Shown: positions 55,408 to 63,961, numbered from the stretch's first letter. The stretch: 64,000 nucleotides of DNA from Chloroflexota bacterium (GCA_028873975.1 JAPPMO010000049.1:48934-112933); one strand, 5' to 3'. Notes: generated by a model not told the origin, from the letters alone. Translations and numbers: made by a program.

Positions 55408-56346
55408 ATGATTCAGAAGCAACGTAGCAAACGACGGTTCAACTATCTGCCGCCGATCATTTTCCTCGCATTAACATTCGCAACCGCGGTCAGCGGCACT
55501 TACATCGCTTTGAGGCTCTTTGGCGACAATGCGGGGGCCGAAACCGTTCCCGAGATCATCACAGTTGAGATCATCATCACAGCGACTCCCGCGCCAGCCC
55601 AGGCAGCAACTGCCCAGCCCGCTGCAAGCAGCGCCGATCAAGTGGACCTGCCAGCGGATATTGCCGGCGCTGGATCCGGATCCGTTGCCACGGTGGACGC
55701 CGCGCGGCTCGGCGCAGTGGACGCCGCCATCAGCACGCCGACGGTTGAAGCCGGCGGCGAATTCTTGTCGGACAACTGTAAGTTTTACACCGTTCAGGGC
55801 GGGGATACGCCCTTCGGCATTGCCGAGCGCTGGGGCGCCAACCCCTATCTCCTGCTCGAAGTAAATAATCTCACGCTCGAGACCGCCACCAGTTTGCAGA
55901 TTGGGGACAGACTGATTGTCCCGCTTCCAGGCTGCAATGTCGAAGGACAAATCATCGACGCTGGCGGCGCGACATCCGCCGCCAATAGCGCGGCGGCCGC
56001 AAATGCAACGAGCGCCCCTGCCCAGGTCCTGATAGAAATCGCATCGGTGGAGGGAATCGGCGATATTACGGCGGAGGGCATACGACTGCGCAACACCGGC
56101 GGAGAGATCAATATCAGCGGCTGGACCTTGAATGATGCCGACGGCAATACCTATACTTTCCCCGGGTTGCTTCTATTCGCGGACGCGGTGATAGCGATCT
56201 ATACACGCAGCGGCGCCAGTACCGAAGGCGCTCTGTTTTGGGGCAGCGACCAGGCAGTTTGGCAAGCGGGAGAGCAACTCACGCTCGCCGACCGCGATGG
56301 CCAGGTACGCAAGACCTTGCAGATCCCAACTGATGCGTCCAACTAA
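55408..56346 (+). CDS. Membrane-anchored LysM and lamin-tail-domain (LTD) protein
   Basis: About 312 residues from ATG 55408; the TTG at 55396 is also in frame but the ATG fits GGTTGGA spacing. One membrane helix (about 15-37), an Ala/Pro/Thr-rich spacer, a LysM domain (127-173: FYTVQGGDTPFGIAERWGA, LQIGDRLIVPLPGC) and an LTD domain (about 210-310: GIRLRNTGGEINISGWTL, FWGSDQAVWQ). LysM binds peptidoglycan; the LTD role in bacteria is unknown. An outer-surface structural or enzyme-anchoring protein is likely. Confidence 0.85.
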   Translation: MIQKQRSKRRFNYLPPIIFLALTFATAVSGTYIALRLFGDNAGAETVPEIITVEIIITATPAPAQAATAQPAASSADQVDLPADIAGAGSGSVATVDAARLGAVDAAISTPTVEAGGEFLSDNCKFYTVQGGDTPFGIAERWGANPYLLLEVNNLTLETATSLQIGDRLIVPLPGCNVEGQIIDAGGATSAANSAAAANATSAPAQVLIEIASVEGIGDITAEGIRLRNTGGEINISGWTLNDADGNTYTFPGLLLFADAVIAIYTRSGASTEGALFWGSDQAVWQAGEQLTLADRDGQVRKTLQIPTDASN

Positions 56347-56395
56347 TCATTAGCCTGGCATTGTGTTTTAACAGTAATCGTCCGGGGGAGCGCGC

Positions 56396-56887
56396 ATGCA
56401 AAAATGGGAAAAGATTGTCGATCACTTGCTTCAAGAGGCCATCGGCAACGGTGATATCTCCCATTTGCCGGGCGCGGGCAAGCCGCTGCGCCTCGACAAT
56501 AACAGCCATACACCCCCCGAGTTGCGCGCGGCGCACAAGATCCTGGACGACCACAATGTGATTCCCGATTGGATCGCAGATCGCGAAGCGCTTGATCAAA
56601 CAGAGAGCAAACTATGGCGACGGTTGCTGCATAAAGCCGCGCGTTACCAAGCGGACAGGCGCGCTGCGATAAAGGCGGAACGAGCCAAGCTGGAAACAAA
56701 AATTGAAGGGGACTGGAAACGCTTCAAAAGCGGATTCTTGGAAGCGACGGACCGCTACAATCGCGCCCTGCTGGAACATAATCTAACGTTGCCGCAGGGT
56801 ATCGCGCACAAGCCCCAACTCCGTGGCGAGGAAATGATAGAGCGCGCTTTGCAGGCAAATGCCGGCAAAGCGGACAATACGAATTAA
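56396..56887 (+). CDS. DUF1992 (DnaJ-related conserved domain) protein
   Basis: 163 residues, ATG 56396 behind GGGGGAG. The N-terminal half is the DUF1992 domain: IVDHLLQEAIGNGDISHLPGAGKPL, then AHKILDDHNVIPDWI. This domain is found in the DnaJ-C28 family, but there is no J domain here. The C-terminal half is a charged helix (RRAAIKAERAKLE). Function unknown. It overlaps the 3' end of tatA by 4 bases tail-to-tail. Confidence 0.9.
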   Translation: MQKWEKIVDHLLQEAIGNGDISHLPGAGKPLRLDNNSHTPPELRAAHKILDDHNVIPDWIADREALDQTESKLWRRLLHKAARYQADRRAAIKAERAKLETKIEGDWKRFKSGFLEATDRYNRALLEHNLTLPQGIAHKPQLRGEEMIERALQANAGKADNTN

Positions 56888-57078
56888 GCGTTCTCTTCAA
56901 TCGGATTGCTTGGATTGTTATCTTCTGGTTTCGCCTTGGCGCCTTCCTGCAATCCCTTGCGGAAGTTGGCCACGGCCGAGCCGAGTTCGCCGCCGATGCG
57001 CGAAACGCGGCCGACGCCGAATAGAAGCACAACAATGATCAAGACGATGAAAAGTTCAGTTGGGCCCAAATTTGGCAT
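56884..57078 (-). CDS. tatA: Sec-independent translocase subunit TatA/E
   Basis: 64 residues, ATG 57078 behind AGGAAAAG. One membrane helix followed by the amphipathic helix FGVGRVSRIGGELGSAVANF, KGLQEGAK, and an acidic tail. The TatA family normally has an F-G motif at the end of the helix, present here (LLFGVGR). It supplies the pore component for twin-arginine export; the sugar-binding protein at 28950 carries such a signal. tatC is not in the window. Confidence 0.92.
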   Translation of the reverse strand: MPNLGPTELFIVLIIVVLLFGVGRVSRIGGELGSAVANFRKGLQEGAKAKPEDNNPSNPIEENA

Positions 57079-57483
57079 GGTCTTTTCCTATTCCACGATT
57101 TCGATCTCACGACAAGTATAACACGCTTCGCCTAGATTGCGACACGGCATCTATTTTGGTCACGGCAATCGCATCAAATTTTTTTCACCACAGAGGCACT
57201 GAAGTAAAACCAATAAAGTAATGCAACGAAAGCGAGCCTTGTAGGGGCGACCAATCTGGTCGCCCGTTGCCGCCGCGACTTGTGGTTTCGGGCGACATGG
57301 TATGTCGCCCCTACAGATCGTTGCTTTTGCAAAATTTGCATGACTTACTTGCACTTACTGAGGGCACAGAGAAAAACATAAAAAGTCTTATTTTAACTGT
57401 GTTTTCGAGTGAAAAATCACGGTTCGCTTATAACTCTTTCTTATGCTTAGTCTCGGATTTTAGAAGAAATGTCGTCTGAACAC
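57079..57483. other. Intergenic region, 405 bp, mostly repeat R7
   Basis: Gap between tatA and the histidine kinase, both minus. Repeat R7 (57161-57542) fills nearly all of it and runs 59 bases into the kinase gene. Element C (57241-57314) sits inside R7. Confidence 0.7.
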
Positions 57484-57542
57484 CTACGAACTCTGTGCGC
57501 TCTGCGCGCTCTGTGTTGAAAAAATTTGATGCAATTGCCCTG
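57161..57542. repeat. MITE-like element, copy R7 (core type A2, inverted) with nested element C
   Basis: Ends CACGGCAATCGCATCAAA and ATTTGATGCAATTGCCCTG. The right part, read on the minus strand, gives ACACAGAGCGCGCAGAGCG, TCAGACGACATTTCTTCTAA and TCACTCGAAAACACAGTT, nearly identical to R6. The left part is interrupted by element C. Its right end overlaps the 3' end of the kinase gene (stop at 57484). No convincing direct repeat flanks it. Confidence 0.85.
57241..57314. repeat. Palindromic element C, inserted in R7
   Basis: GTAGGGGCGAC and GTCGCCCCTAC are a perfect inverted pair at the two ends. Two inner stems (CGACCAATCTGGTCG and GCGACATGGTATGTCGC) follow. The flanks (ATGCAACGAAAG left, CGTTGCTTTTGCAA right) are also partly inverted, so the insert may extend further. 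Similar GTAGGGGCGAC palindromes are, as I recall, common dispersed repeats in Chloroflexota and cyanobacteria. Confidence 0.65.
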
Positions 57543-58794
57543 CATTGGCAATGCCAGTTGCCGGGGCAGACGCCGCTTCCACAAGGGCGGGCTGCGTTTC
57601 TATCTCGAAATTCGCGTCAGCTTTCAGCACGGTGAACAGGAAATGACCGCCTTCGCCGCGGCTGTTCCCTTCAGCCCAAATGCGGCCGCCATGCGCTTCA
57701 ATGATATGTTTGCAAATTGCCAAGCCCAAGCCCGTTCCGTCATCGCCGGAGCGCGAAACATCGGCTTGATAAAATCGTTCGAATATGCGTTCTCGCAGGT
57801 CTTCTGGCACGCCAGGTCCCTTATCGAGAATAGACACTGAGACTTCGTCTCCAAGTTCGGCCGCCGTAATCGTGATCGCTTGCTTTGAAGGCGACCATTT
57901 GATCGCGTTATGGATCAAATTGCCCAGCACGCGCTTCAGTTGATCGGCATCGCACAATACCGCAAAACGCCTGGGAACATGACTGACTATTGTCAAGTCT
58001 TTCATCTCCGCCTGCGGCATCAAGCGCTCGATGGCTTCGTCCACTACCTGGGTCAGGGATGTCGGCACCAGGCGCATAATGGCTTCGCCGGATTCTATCA
58101 TAGAAAGATCAAGCAATTCTTGAGACAGCCAGAGCAAGGCGTCGGTCTCCATGGCGATCTCTTTCAGCGATTGAATGCTCGCTTTCCGTTTCGGCCGATC
58201 AGCATCAAGGAACAGTCCCTCGATGATCAGGCGAATACGCGTGATTGGCGTGCGCAACTCATGGGAGATATTGGCGACAAGATCGCGCCGGGCCCGATTC
58301 AGGTTTACAAGATTGGTGACGTCCTGCATGGCGACAGCCACATATCGCCGCCCGTCGGCCATCGACGCAACTTGCGTTCGAGCGCGATAGGTAACATCAT
58401 CGATCACGAACTGTTCTTCAAGATTGTCATGATCGTTCAGCGTGTAGTTCACAAGGTTGGCAAGATCCCCTGAGTTAAGGACATCGCAAAGCTTTGCGCC
58501 GACGGCAGATCGATCGCCAAATATACGTCCCGCTGCCTGATTGTGCGCGTGAATCACACCGGCTTCATCCAAAACCAGCGCCAGATCGAAAGCAACTTCC
58601 GATAGCGCGGAGTAAAGCGCCCTCGTCTCGTTGTGCAGGCATTCGGCTGAAATACGCTGTTGGCGGAAATCGTCGATTTCGCTATCCCGGCTGCTGACGG
58701 TCTCTTCCAAGGATTGGACCTTCCGCCGCAGCCGAAAGGCAGCATACGCCAGAACGATGAACGCGGCGCCGAATATGACCGGTAGCGATTCCAT
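57484..58794 (-). CDS. Sensor histidine kinase (PhoR-like: membrane helix, PAS, HisKA, HATPase_c)
   Basis: 436 residues. One N-terminal helix (about 3-20), a coiled coil, a PAS domain (about 60-160), HisKA with H178 in NISHELRTPIT, and a catalytic domain with the N box (NLIHNAIKWSP), G1 (DKGPGVPED) and G2 (GTGLGLAIC). Two bases separate it from the upstream response regulator. The last 18-19 residues (ending QSAQSAQSS) are read from repeat R7, which supplies the stop codon. The N-terminal sensor is minimal, suggesting an intracellular or partner-derived signal. Confidence 0.95.
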   Translation of the reverse strand: MESLPVIFGAAFIVLAYAAFRLRRKVQSLEETVSSRDSEIDDFRQQRISAECLHNETRALYSALSEVAFDLALVLDEAGVIHAHNQAAGRIFGDRSAVGAKLCDVLNSGDLANLVNYTLNDHDNLEEQFVIDDVTYRARTQVASMADGRRYVAVAMQDVTNLVNLNRARRDLVANISHELRTPITRIRLIIEGLFLDADRPKRKASIQSLKEIAMETDALLWLSQELLDLSMIESGEAIMRLVPTSLTQVVDEAIERLMPQAEMKDLTIVSHVPRRFAVLCDADQLKRVLGNLIHNAIKWSPSKQAITITAAELGDEVSVSILDKGPGVPEDLRERIFERFYQADVSRSGDDGTGLGLAICKHIIEAHGGRIWAEGNSRGEGGHFLFTVLKADANFEIETQPALVEAASAPATGIANAGQLHQIFSTQSAQSAQSS

Positions 58795-58796
58795 GC

Positions 58797-59489
58797 CTAG
58801 CCCTCGAAGCGGTAGCCCACACCGCGAACTGTGCTGATAAGCCGAGGATTGGAAGGATTGTCTTCGATCTTTTCCCGCAGCCAGCGGATATGGACATCAA
58901 CCGTTCTCTTGTCCACAAAATAGTCATACCCCCAGACTTTGGTCAAGATCAGATCGCGTGACAAAACAGCGTTTTTGTTGCGCATCAGCTCTGCCAAGAG
59001 GTCGAATTCCTTGTTGCTCAGCTTGACTTCATCACTTCCTTTGAATATTCGGCGCCCGGTCAGGTCAAGCCGCAGATCCCCGGCAATCAGCTCGTCCTGG
59101 ATCTGTCGCCTGGCCGGCGACGGGTGGCGCAGTTGAACTCGGACGCGAGCCAGGAACTCGCCCAAACCAAAGGGCTTAACAATGTAATCGTTGGCGCCGC
59201 TCTCCAAGCCGAGGATTTTGTCGTTTTCAGTGCTCCTGGCGGTTAACATGATGATGGGCGCTTCGGCTGATTTACTGTTTTTACGGATCATGCGACACAA
59301 GCTCACACCATCCAAGCCTGGCAACATGATATCCAATACGAACAAGTCGTAAGTGTCGCGCTGGGCACGTTCCCAGCCGCTCTCGCCATCGCGCGCAATG
59401 GAAACATCGTAGCCCTCGGCGCGCAGTTTGTCGGCGAGATTGGAGGACACTTTCTCGTCGTCTTCGACGATTAGAATCTTCTTTGTCAT
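58797..59489 (-). CDS. OmpR/PhoB-family response regulator
   Basis: About 230 residues from ATG 59489, with TAGGTGC upstream; the frame is open to 59513. Receiver with D53 (LDIMLPG), TARS and VKPFG, then a winged-helix DNA-binding domain (KEFDLLAELMRNKNAVLSRD, VHIRWLREKIEDNP, VRGVGYRF). Forms a two-component system with the kinase whose start is two bases after its stop. Targets unknown. Confidence 0.96.
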   Translation of the reverse strand: MTKKILIVEDDEKVSSNLADKLRAEGYDVSIARDGESGWERAQRDTYDLFVLDIMLPGLDGVSLCRMIRKNSKSAEAPIIMLTARSTENDKILGLESGANDYIVKPFGLGEFLARVRVQLRHPSPARRQIQDELIAGDLRLDLTGRRIFKGSDEVKLSNKEFDLLAELMRNKNAVLSRDLILTKVWGYDYFVDKRTVDVHIRWLREKIEDNPSNPRLISTVRGVGYRFEG

Positions 59490-59611
59490 GCACCTAGCCT
59501 GAAGGTTGACCAAGTCCCAGTCAGCCTAACACAATAGTGCTAAATACTTGTTAAGACACAAGACCATTCTTGTAAAGCCCAATTGGACAAAGTCTTAATA
59601 TCGTTGCCCGT

Positions 59612-60592
59612 CTAGTCGTCGGAGATGGCTCGGACGCCCCCAAGCGATGTCGCGCGCCGAACGGCGTCACGGATAGCGCTTGCAACCGCCTCCGCAGCAT
59701 AGGCGCCAACAAGGCTTGTGTCCGCAGGGATTTCACCGGTAGCCAGCGCGAAAATTGTATCGCCATCGTACATCGTATGCGCGGGATTGACTGCTCGCGC
59801 TATGCCGTCATGAGCCATCTGCGCGACTTTCTGCGCCCCCGCTTTGTTGAGCAGCCCATTGGTCGCTACTACGCCGATGACCGTAGATTCGTTGGCCGGG
59901 GCCGCGGGACTATCGCTGCTTGCTGCGGCGATGGTTTCCAATACAGAGTCGAATCCTGCCCCGTCGTTTTTGCGCAAACCTGCCAGGATCTCGCCGCGTT
60001 CGTCGTAGACATTGCCAACAGCGTTCACAGCCATCAGCGCAGCAATCACCAAGCCGTTTCCCAGGGCAATCGCGGCGGATCCAACCCCGCCTTTTGACGC
60101 GCGTTCATTGCCCGCTATGGCGCCGACCCTGGCGCCGGTTCCTGCTCCCACGCTGCCCAATTCAAGGACCCCGGTTGCAGCGTTCTGGCAAGCTTGGTAT
60201 CCAGCATCGCTGTCCGGGAATACATCCTGTCGTCCAAGTCCCAAATCAAAGAGTATGGCTGCGGGGACGATTGGCACAGTCAAGCCGCTGCGCGATTGGT
60301 ATCCCAGCCCGCGCTCGATATGCCAGCGCATGACACCGTCAGCGGATGACAAACCGAAAGCGCTGCCGCCGGAGAGCGCAACAGCCGTCACCTCCGTCAC
60401 CAGATTATGCGATTGAAGCAGATCGGTTTCTCGTGTGCCGGGCGCGCCTCCGCGAACATCAACCGCGCCCACTGTCTTTGGCGGGCAGAGTACGACAGTG
60501 CAGCCGGTCGCTGCTATTGCGTCTGTATAGTGCCCCACCTTGATCCCCGGGACGCGTGTCAGCGTATTATTGTTAATCGTCGTCTTCGACAT
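59612..60592 (-). CDS. P1 family peptidase (DmpA/L-aminopeptidase-like)
   Basis: About 326 residues from ATG 60592; the frame is open to 60958 but the extension is antisense to the DUF2007 gene's other frame and has no family match. N-terminal nucleophile-type family marks: VPGIKVGHYTD, GGSAFGLSSADGVMRW, then GVVATNGLLNKA. The expected self-cleavage point is before T in NESTVIGVV. Processing would leave a Thr nucleophile. The start overlaps the DUF2007 gene by 20 bases. Substrate possibly N-terminal or D-amino acid peptides. Confidence 0.9.
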   Translation of the reverse strand: MSKTTINNNTLTRVPGIKVGHYTDAIAATGCTVVLCPPKTVGAVDVRGGAPGTRETDLLQSHNLVTEVTAVALSGGSAFGLSSADGVMRWHIERGLGYQSRSGLTVPIVPAAILFDLGLGRQDVFPDSDAGYQACQNAATGVLELGSVGAGTGARVGAIAGNERASKGGVGSAAIALGNGLVIAALMAVNAVGNVYDERGEILAGLRKNDGAGFDSVLETIAAASSDSPAAPANESTVIGVVATNGLLNKAGAQKVAQMAHDGIARAVNPAHTMYDGDTIFALATGEIPADTSLVGAYAAEAVASAIRDAVRRATSLGGVRAISDD

Positions 60593-60911
60593 AATATTCG
60601 TCGCCGTCGCCGTCGTCTTGCCAGATGATCCGCATTTTGTCGTTGCTCGCTTCGATTCGCTCCTTCGAATCGGCGAACAAGATGCGCTTCGCCCGCTCGT
60701 AGTCCGCTTGCAGTACCAGAATTTTGATCTCGCCCAGATTGCCAAGCGTAATGCCAAGCGCTGTTGCGCCGGCTTCTTGATGGATAAGCGCGGGTATCTC
60801 GTTCGCCTTGAGTACACCAGCGAGAACATGCGCTTCTTGCAGGTTGTTGGTGATATACGCCGCGATCCATTGCGGACCGTCAGCTTCGTTGTGCAGTTTG
60901 CGAAGACCCAT
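60573..60911 (-). CDS. DUF2007 (putative signal-transducing) protein
   Basis: 112 residues. The small ferredoxin-like DUF2007 domain reads WIAAYITNNLQEAHVLAGVLKANEIPALI, then GEIKILVLQADYERAKRIL. The C-terminal tail is acidic (DDGDGDEYYVEDDD). Start ATG 60911 with GGGAAAG upstream. It overlaps the peptidase gene by 20 bases in another frame, suggesting coupling. Function unknown; such proteins are often linked to signalling or metal response. Confidence 0.85.
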   Translation of the reverse strand: MGLRKLHNEADGPQWIAAYITNNLQEAHVLAGVLKANEIPALIHQEAGATALGITLGNLGEIKILVLQADYERAKRILFADSKERIEASNDKMRIIWQDDGDGDEYYVEDDD

Positions 60912-61112
60912 GGCTTTCCCGATTCTTGATCCACAGCCATTCTATCATGCCTTGTCACCGATTGAATGTAGCTCTAGAAATTAAGCTTGCGCTTGGCTGT
61001 TTAAATATTTCTGCTCAAATTATTGTAAAATAAGGACCGTGCCCTATGAAACTTGAACTCGAATTGATTCCAGTCAGAGCCCGCTGCGCTTTGGCGCCAG
61101 AATAGGGAGCCT

Positions 61113-62327
61113 ATGTCAACTAATAAACTCCCAATTGCGGTGCAGGGACTACTTCCGTACATATTCCTATTCGTGCTCAGCTTGGTCATTTTTGCGCCAG
61201 TAATTGGTGTTGCAGCTCAGCTTTATGTAGACTTTGGCAACCACATAGAAACTGCCGAGAATCTTCCACATATAGTAAAGCGTGTGTCGTATGTTTTGTA
61301 TCATGCCACTTACCGATTGATAAAGAGTTTTCTTCCCACGATCCATAACCCTGATATCGCGCTTTTGGCGATCATGGTATTTATACTGCCTCTGCCGATG
61401 ATTATATTTTCACTCTCAAGAAAACACTCCAAAGGAACGATTTCTGTATACGCGCTCCTCCTTTTATCAGTTGCTTTGACAATTGTGTCCCCAATCACAT
61501 TCTGGATCAACAAAACGATGATTGGGTATTTCAACCCAATCGTATATCACAATCCAACACTGATTGCCCTGCGTCTATTCGCCATTTCTGTATCTCTTCT
61601 TGCCTTGAAAATTTTTAGCAACTATTCATATCAAAGCGCAAATCAGCGGCGATACACACTTCTGCTTTGCGCTTCCTTACTCCTGTGTGCTACGCAGGCG
61701 AAGCCGAGCTATACGATTGTGTTGATACCTGGCTGTTGCGCATTCGCGGTCTGGAGAAGATTGAGAGGTCATCGAGTCGATTGGAAGTTGCTTGTTTTGG
61801 GAATCTGCGTACCGGGATCATTTATGTTGGGCCTTCAGTATCTGATAACGTACTTTAACTATGCTGACGGTTCTTCAATTTCATTTGGTTTTCTCGTGTT
61901 CACCAGGTTATGGTTTCCGGATTGGCGTGTTCCGGTACAATTAGCGCTCTCGCTGGCTTTTCCTCTAACGGTCTACCTGCTGTATTTTGCAGAAGCCAAG
62001 AAGCATCTTTATTTGAATTTTTCTTGGACGGTGTTCGCGGTGAGCGCGATGGCATCATACTGTCTGTATGAATCAGGAGACCGCATCAATCATGGAAATT
62101 TCTTGTGGAATAGCTACATCACGGTTTTCGTATTGATGTTCGCGTCTCTACAGTTTCTTGTACAGCAATATGTGCGGACCAAGTTGGCATGGCCACAAGA
62201 CTGTCGAAGCCGGCCGCCAAAAATATCATTGAAATTGTCTATTTCCTTTGTTTTATTCGGCGCTCACGTTTTTTTCGGCATCGGCTACTACATTCGATTC
62301 ATGACCGGATATGTTCTTTTAACATGA
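61113..62327 (+). CDS. Polytopic membrane protein (GT-C-like), AT-rich
   Basis: 404 residues, ATG 61113 behind AGGGAG. About nine membrane spans. An early acidic residue in QLYVDFGNHIETAENL after the first helix resembles the catalytic loop of GT-C glycosyltransferases, but no firm family assignment is possible. The gene is visibly more AT-rich than its neighbours and uses AT-ending codons, suggesting recent acquisition. It faces the next glycosyltransferase-like gene tail to tail. Confidence 0.65.
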   Translation: MSTNKLPIAVQGLLPYIFLFVLSLVIFAPVIGVAAQLYVDFGNHIETAENLPHIVKRVSYVLYHATYRLIKSFLPTIHNPDIALLAIMVFILPLPMIIFSLSRKHSKGTISVYALLLLSVALTIVSPITFWINKTMIGYFNPIVYHNPTLIALRLFAISVSLLALKIFSNYSYQSANQRRYTLLLCASLLLCATQAKPSYTIVLIPGCCAFAVWRRLRGHRVDWKLLVLGICVPGSFMLGLQYLITYFNYADGSSISFGFLVFTRLWFPDWRVPVQLALSLAFPLTVYLLYFAEAKKHLYLNFSWTVFAVSAMASYCLYESGDRINHGNFLWNSYITVFVLMFASLQFLVQQYVRTKLAWPQDCRSRPPKISLKLSISFVLFGAHVFFGIGYYIRFMTGYVLLT

Positions 62328-62381
62328 ACGAAACCGCGCTTAAGTGCCTGCCAAAAGCCGACTCTTCATTTGCTCCAAGCA

Positions 62382-63923
62382 CTAGCAGGGATCGGAATCG
62401 CGGACATAGCGCTCAACGACGGCATGTGTTTCTTCCAGGTATCTTCCGCAGGATCGATAATAATTGCGCGCCCACCAGAAGATATTGCCCATGGAACGCT
62501 CGTCGGTCTCTTGAGGGTCGTAAAGCAACCAAAACGCAGCGTGCCTGGATACGAATTCGTCGAGCGAGCCTATGGGTTGCCCGGTCGTTTGAATGGTGAG
62601 CCGGCCGCCGCCATCGTAATAGATGTGAACCAGATTGCTTGGCTTGATGAGCTTCTGATAGTAGTCGCCTGTGATCCAGGTGATTTTGCGGGACGGGTGT
62701 AAGCTGAGCACCGATTCTGTAGGTCGAACTTCAATGTTGGGATGGTAAACCAGGGTATAAAAGGGTGGCGCGTAGAGCGATTCCAGGCTTTTGCGTTTGC
62801 TCGCAATATAGGAGTTCTCGTTTTGCGAATACGTGAAGAATGAGAGTATCCAGACAGCCGCCAGCAAGAACTGGGCTGGCACCCGCCTGGGGAGAAAATG
62901 CCAGGCGATAGCCAGGGCGCTGCCCAGCAATGGCGCCAACAGGAGCATATATCGCAGGCGCTTCGCTATGAGTATGGGCTTGATTTCATTCGCCAACAAC
63001 AAAACGGCAATCGCCAGAAAAGTGAGTACCAATAGAAATCGTTGCGGCTTGCCCAACAGCTTGCGATGCCAAGCGATGATGATCAGCGCGCCCAGCGGCA
63101 GCAGCCAGAAATCGTTGCTATAGACATTGCCAAGGCTGACGAGTGATTCGAAGGCGCTCATGCCGCTGAATGACTTGTTAGAGAAACCTTCCAAGCCCTT
63201 GAGCACGGTAGGCAACCAAGGCAAGAAAAGCGAGCCGCCAGCCATCAAGGCAAGAGTGATATGAATCCAACGTCGATTCTTTCGCGCAAACAGAAGATGA
63301 TACATGGCAAGGGCGGCCAAGATGAAGATTCCGAAATAATGCAAGTACAATATCAGCCCGCAGCCCAATGCGAGCGATAGCCAGATCCACCAGTTTACTC
63401 CTCCAATTGCCTCGAGCAGGCGCCAATAGCACCAGACAATCCACACCACCAAGAACGGCAGCAAGGTGTACATTCGTAGCTCGCGCGAATAAAAGAGGAA
63501 CAAGGAATTTAACGAGACGATAAACAGGGCGGCAAGCGCCTGGTGGCGAAGGCGGGAAATCCGAGCGAGATGGTAAATCGCCGCCAAGGATAGAAGAGCA
63601 AAATAAGTCGATAGCAGCCGTAATATGAATAAATCACTCCCGGCGACTCTCGACCAGACATTCAAGAGGAGGAAATACAAAGGCCCGTGTTGCTCGCTAG
63701 TAGTTGCAACGTTTGTGATCGTTTCTTGAAGTGATTGCGGCGTGTTGACGGACCGGCCAAATATGTGCGAAAGCGTCCGCAATTCGTCATGATTTGCCAA
63801 AGGCGCGCGCGTCAGGCTCTTTGTGCCAAAATGCCAGGCAAACAACAAGCAGGCTAGCGCAGCGAGCAAGTGAAGGCTGGATCCGATGAGACGCCTGGAA
63901 GAGGAACCGTTGTGGAATTGCAT
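62382..63923 (-). CDS. Glycosyltransferase family 39-like membrane protein
   Basis: 513 residues, ATG 63923. A dolichyl-phosphate-mannose-type glycosyltransferase layout (PF13231-like): first helix, then ANHDELRTLSHIF with the acidic residues in the outer loop, EQHGPLYFLLLNVWSR, and FYSRELRMYTLLPFL. About ten further membrane spans and a soluble tail of roughly 120 residues. Probably transfers a sugar from a polyprenyl carrier to an envelope component. No ribosome binding site of good quality is seen. Confidence 0.82.
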   Translation of the reverse strand: MQFHNGSSSRRLIGSSLHLLAALACLLFAWHFGTKSLTRAPLANHDELRTLSHIFGRSVNTPQSLQETITNVATTSEQHGPLYFLLLNVWSRVAGSDLFILRLLSTYFALLSLAAIYHLARISRLRHQALAALFIVSLNSLFLFYSRELRMYTLLPFLVVWIVWCYWRLLEAIGGVNWWIWLSLALGCGLILYLHYFGIFILAALAMYHLLFARKNRRWIHITLALMAGGSLFLPWLPTVLKGLEGFSNKSFSGMSAFESLVSLGNVYSNDFWLLPLGALIIIAWHRKLLGKPQRFLLVLTFLAIAVLLLANEIKPILIAKRLRYMLLLAPLLGSALAIAWHFLPRRVPAQFLLAAVWILSFFTYSQNENSYIASKRKSLESLYAPPFYTLVYHPNIEVRPTESVLSLHPSRKITWITGDYYQKLIKPSNLVHIYYDGGGRLTIQTTGQPIGSLDEFVSRHAAFWLLYDPQETDERSMGNIFWWARNYYRSCGRYLEETHAVVERYVRDSDPC

Positions 63924-63961
63924 GGCGAGATTGTACTAAATAAACAAAGAGCAGTCAGGAC

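Noticed and set aside
60593-60958. N-terminal 122-residue extension of the P1 peptidase
   Set aside because: It overlaps the DUF2007 gene in another frame and has a shadow-like composition; the family start is at 60592.
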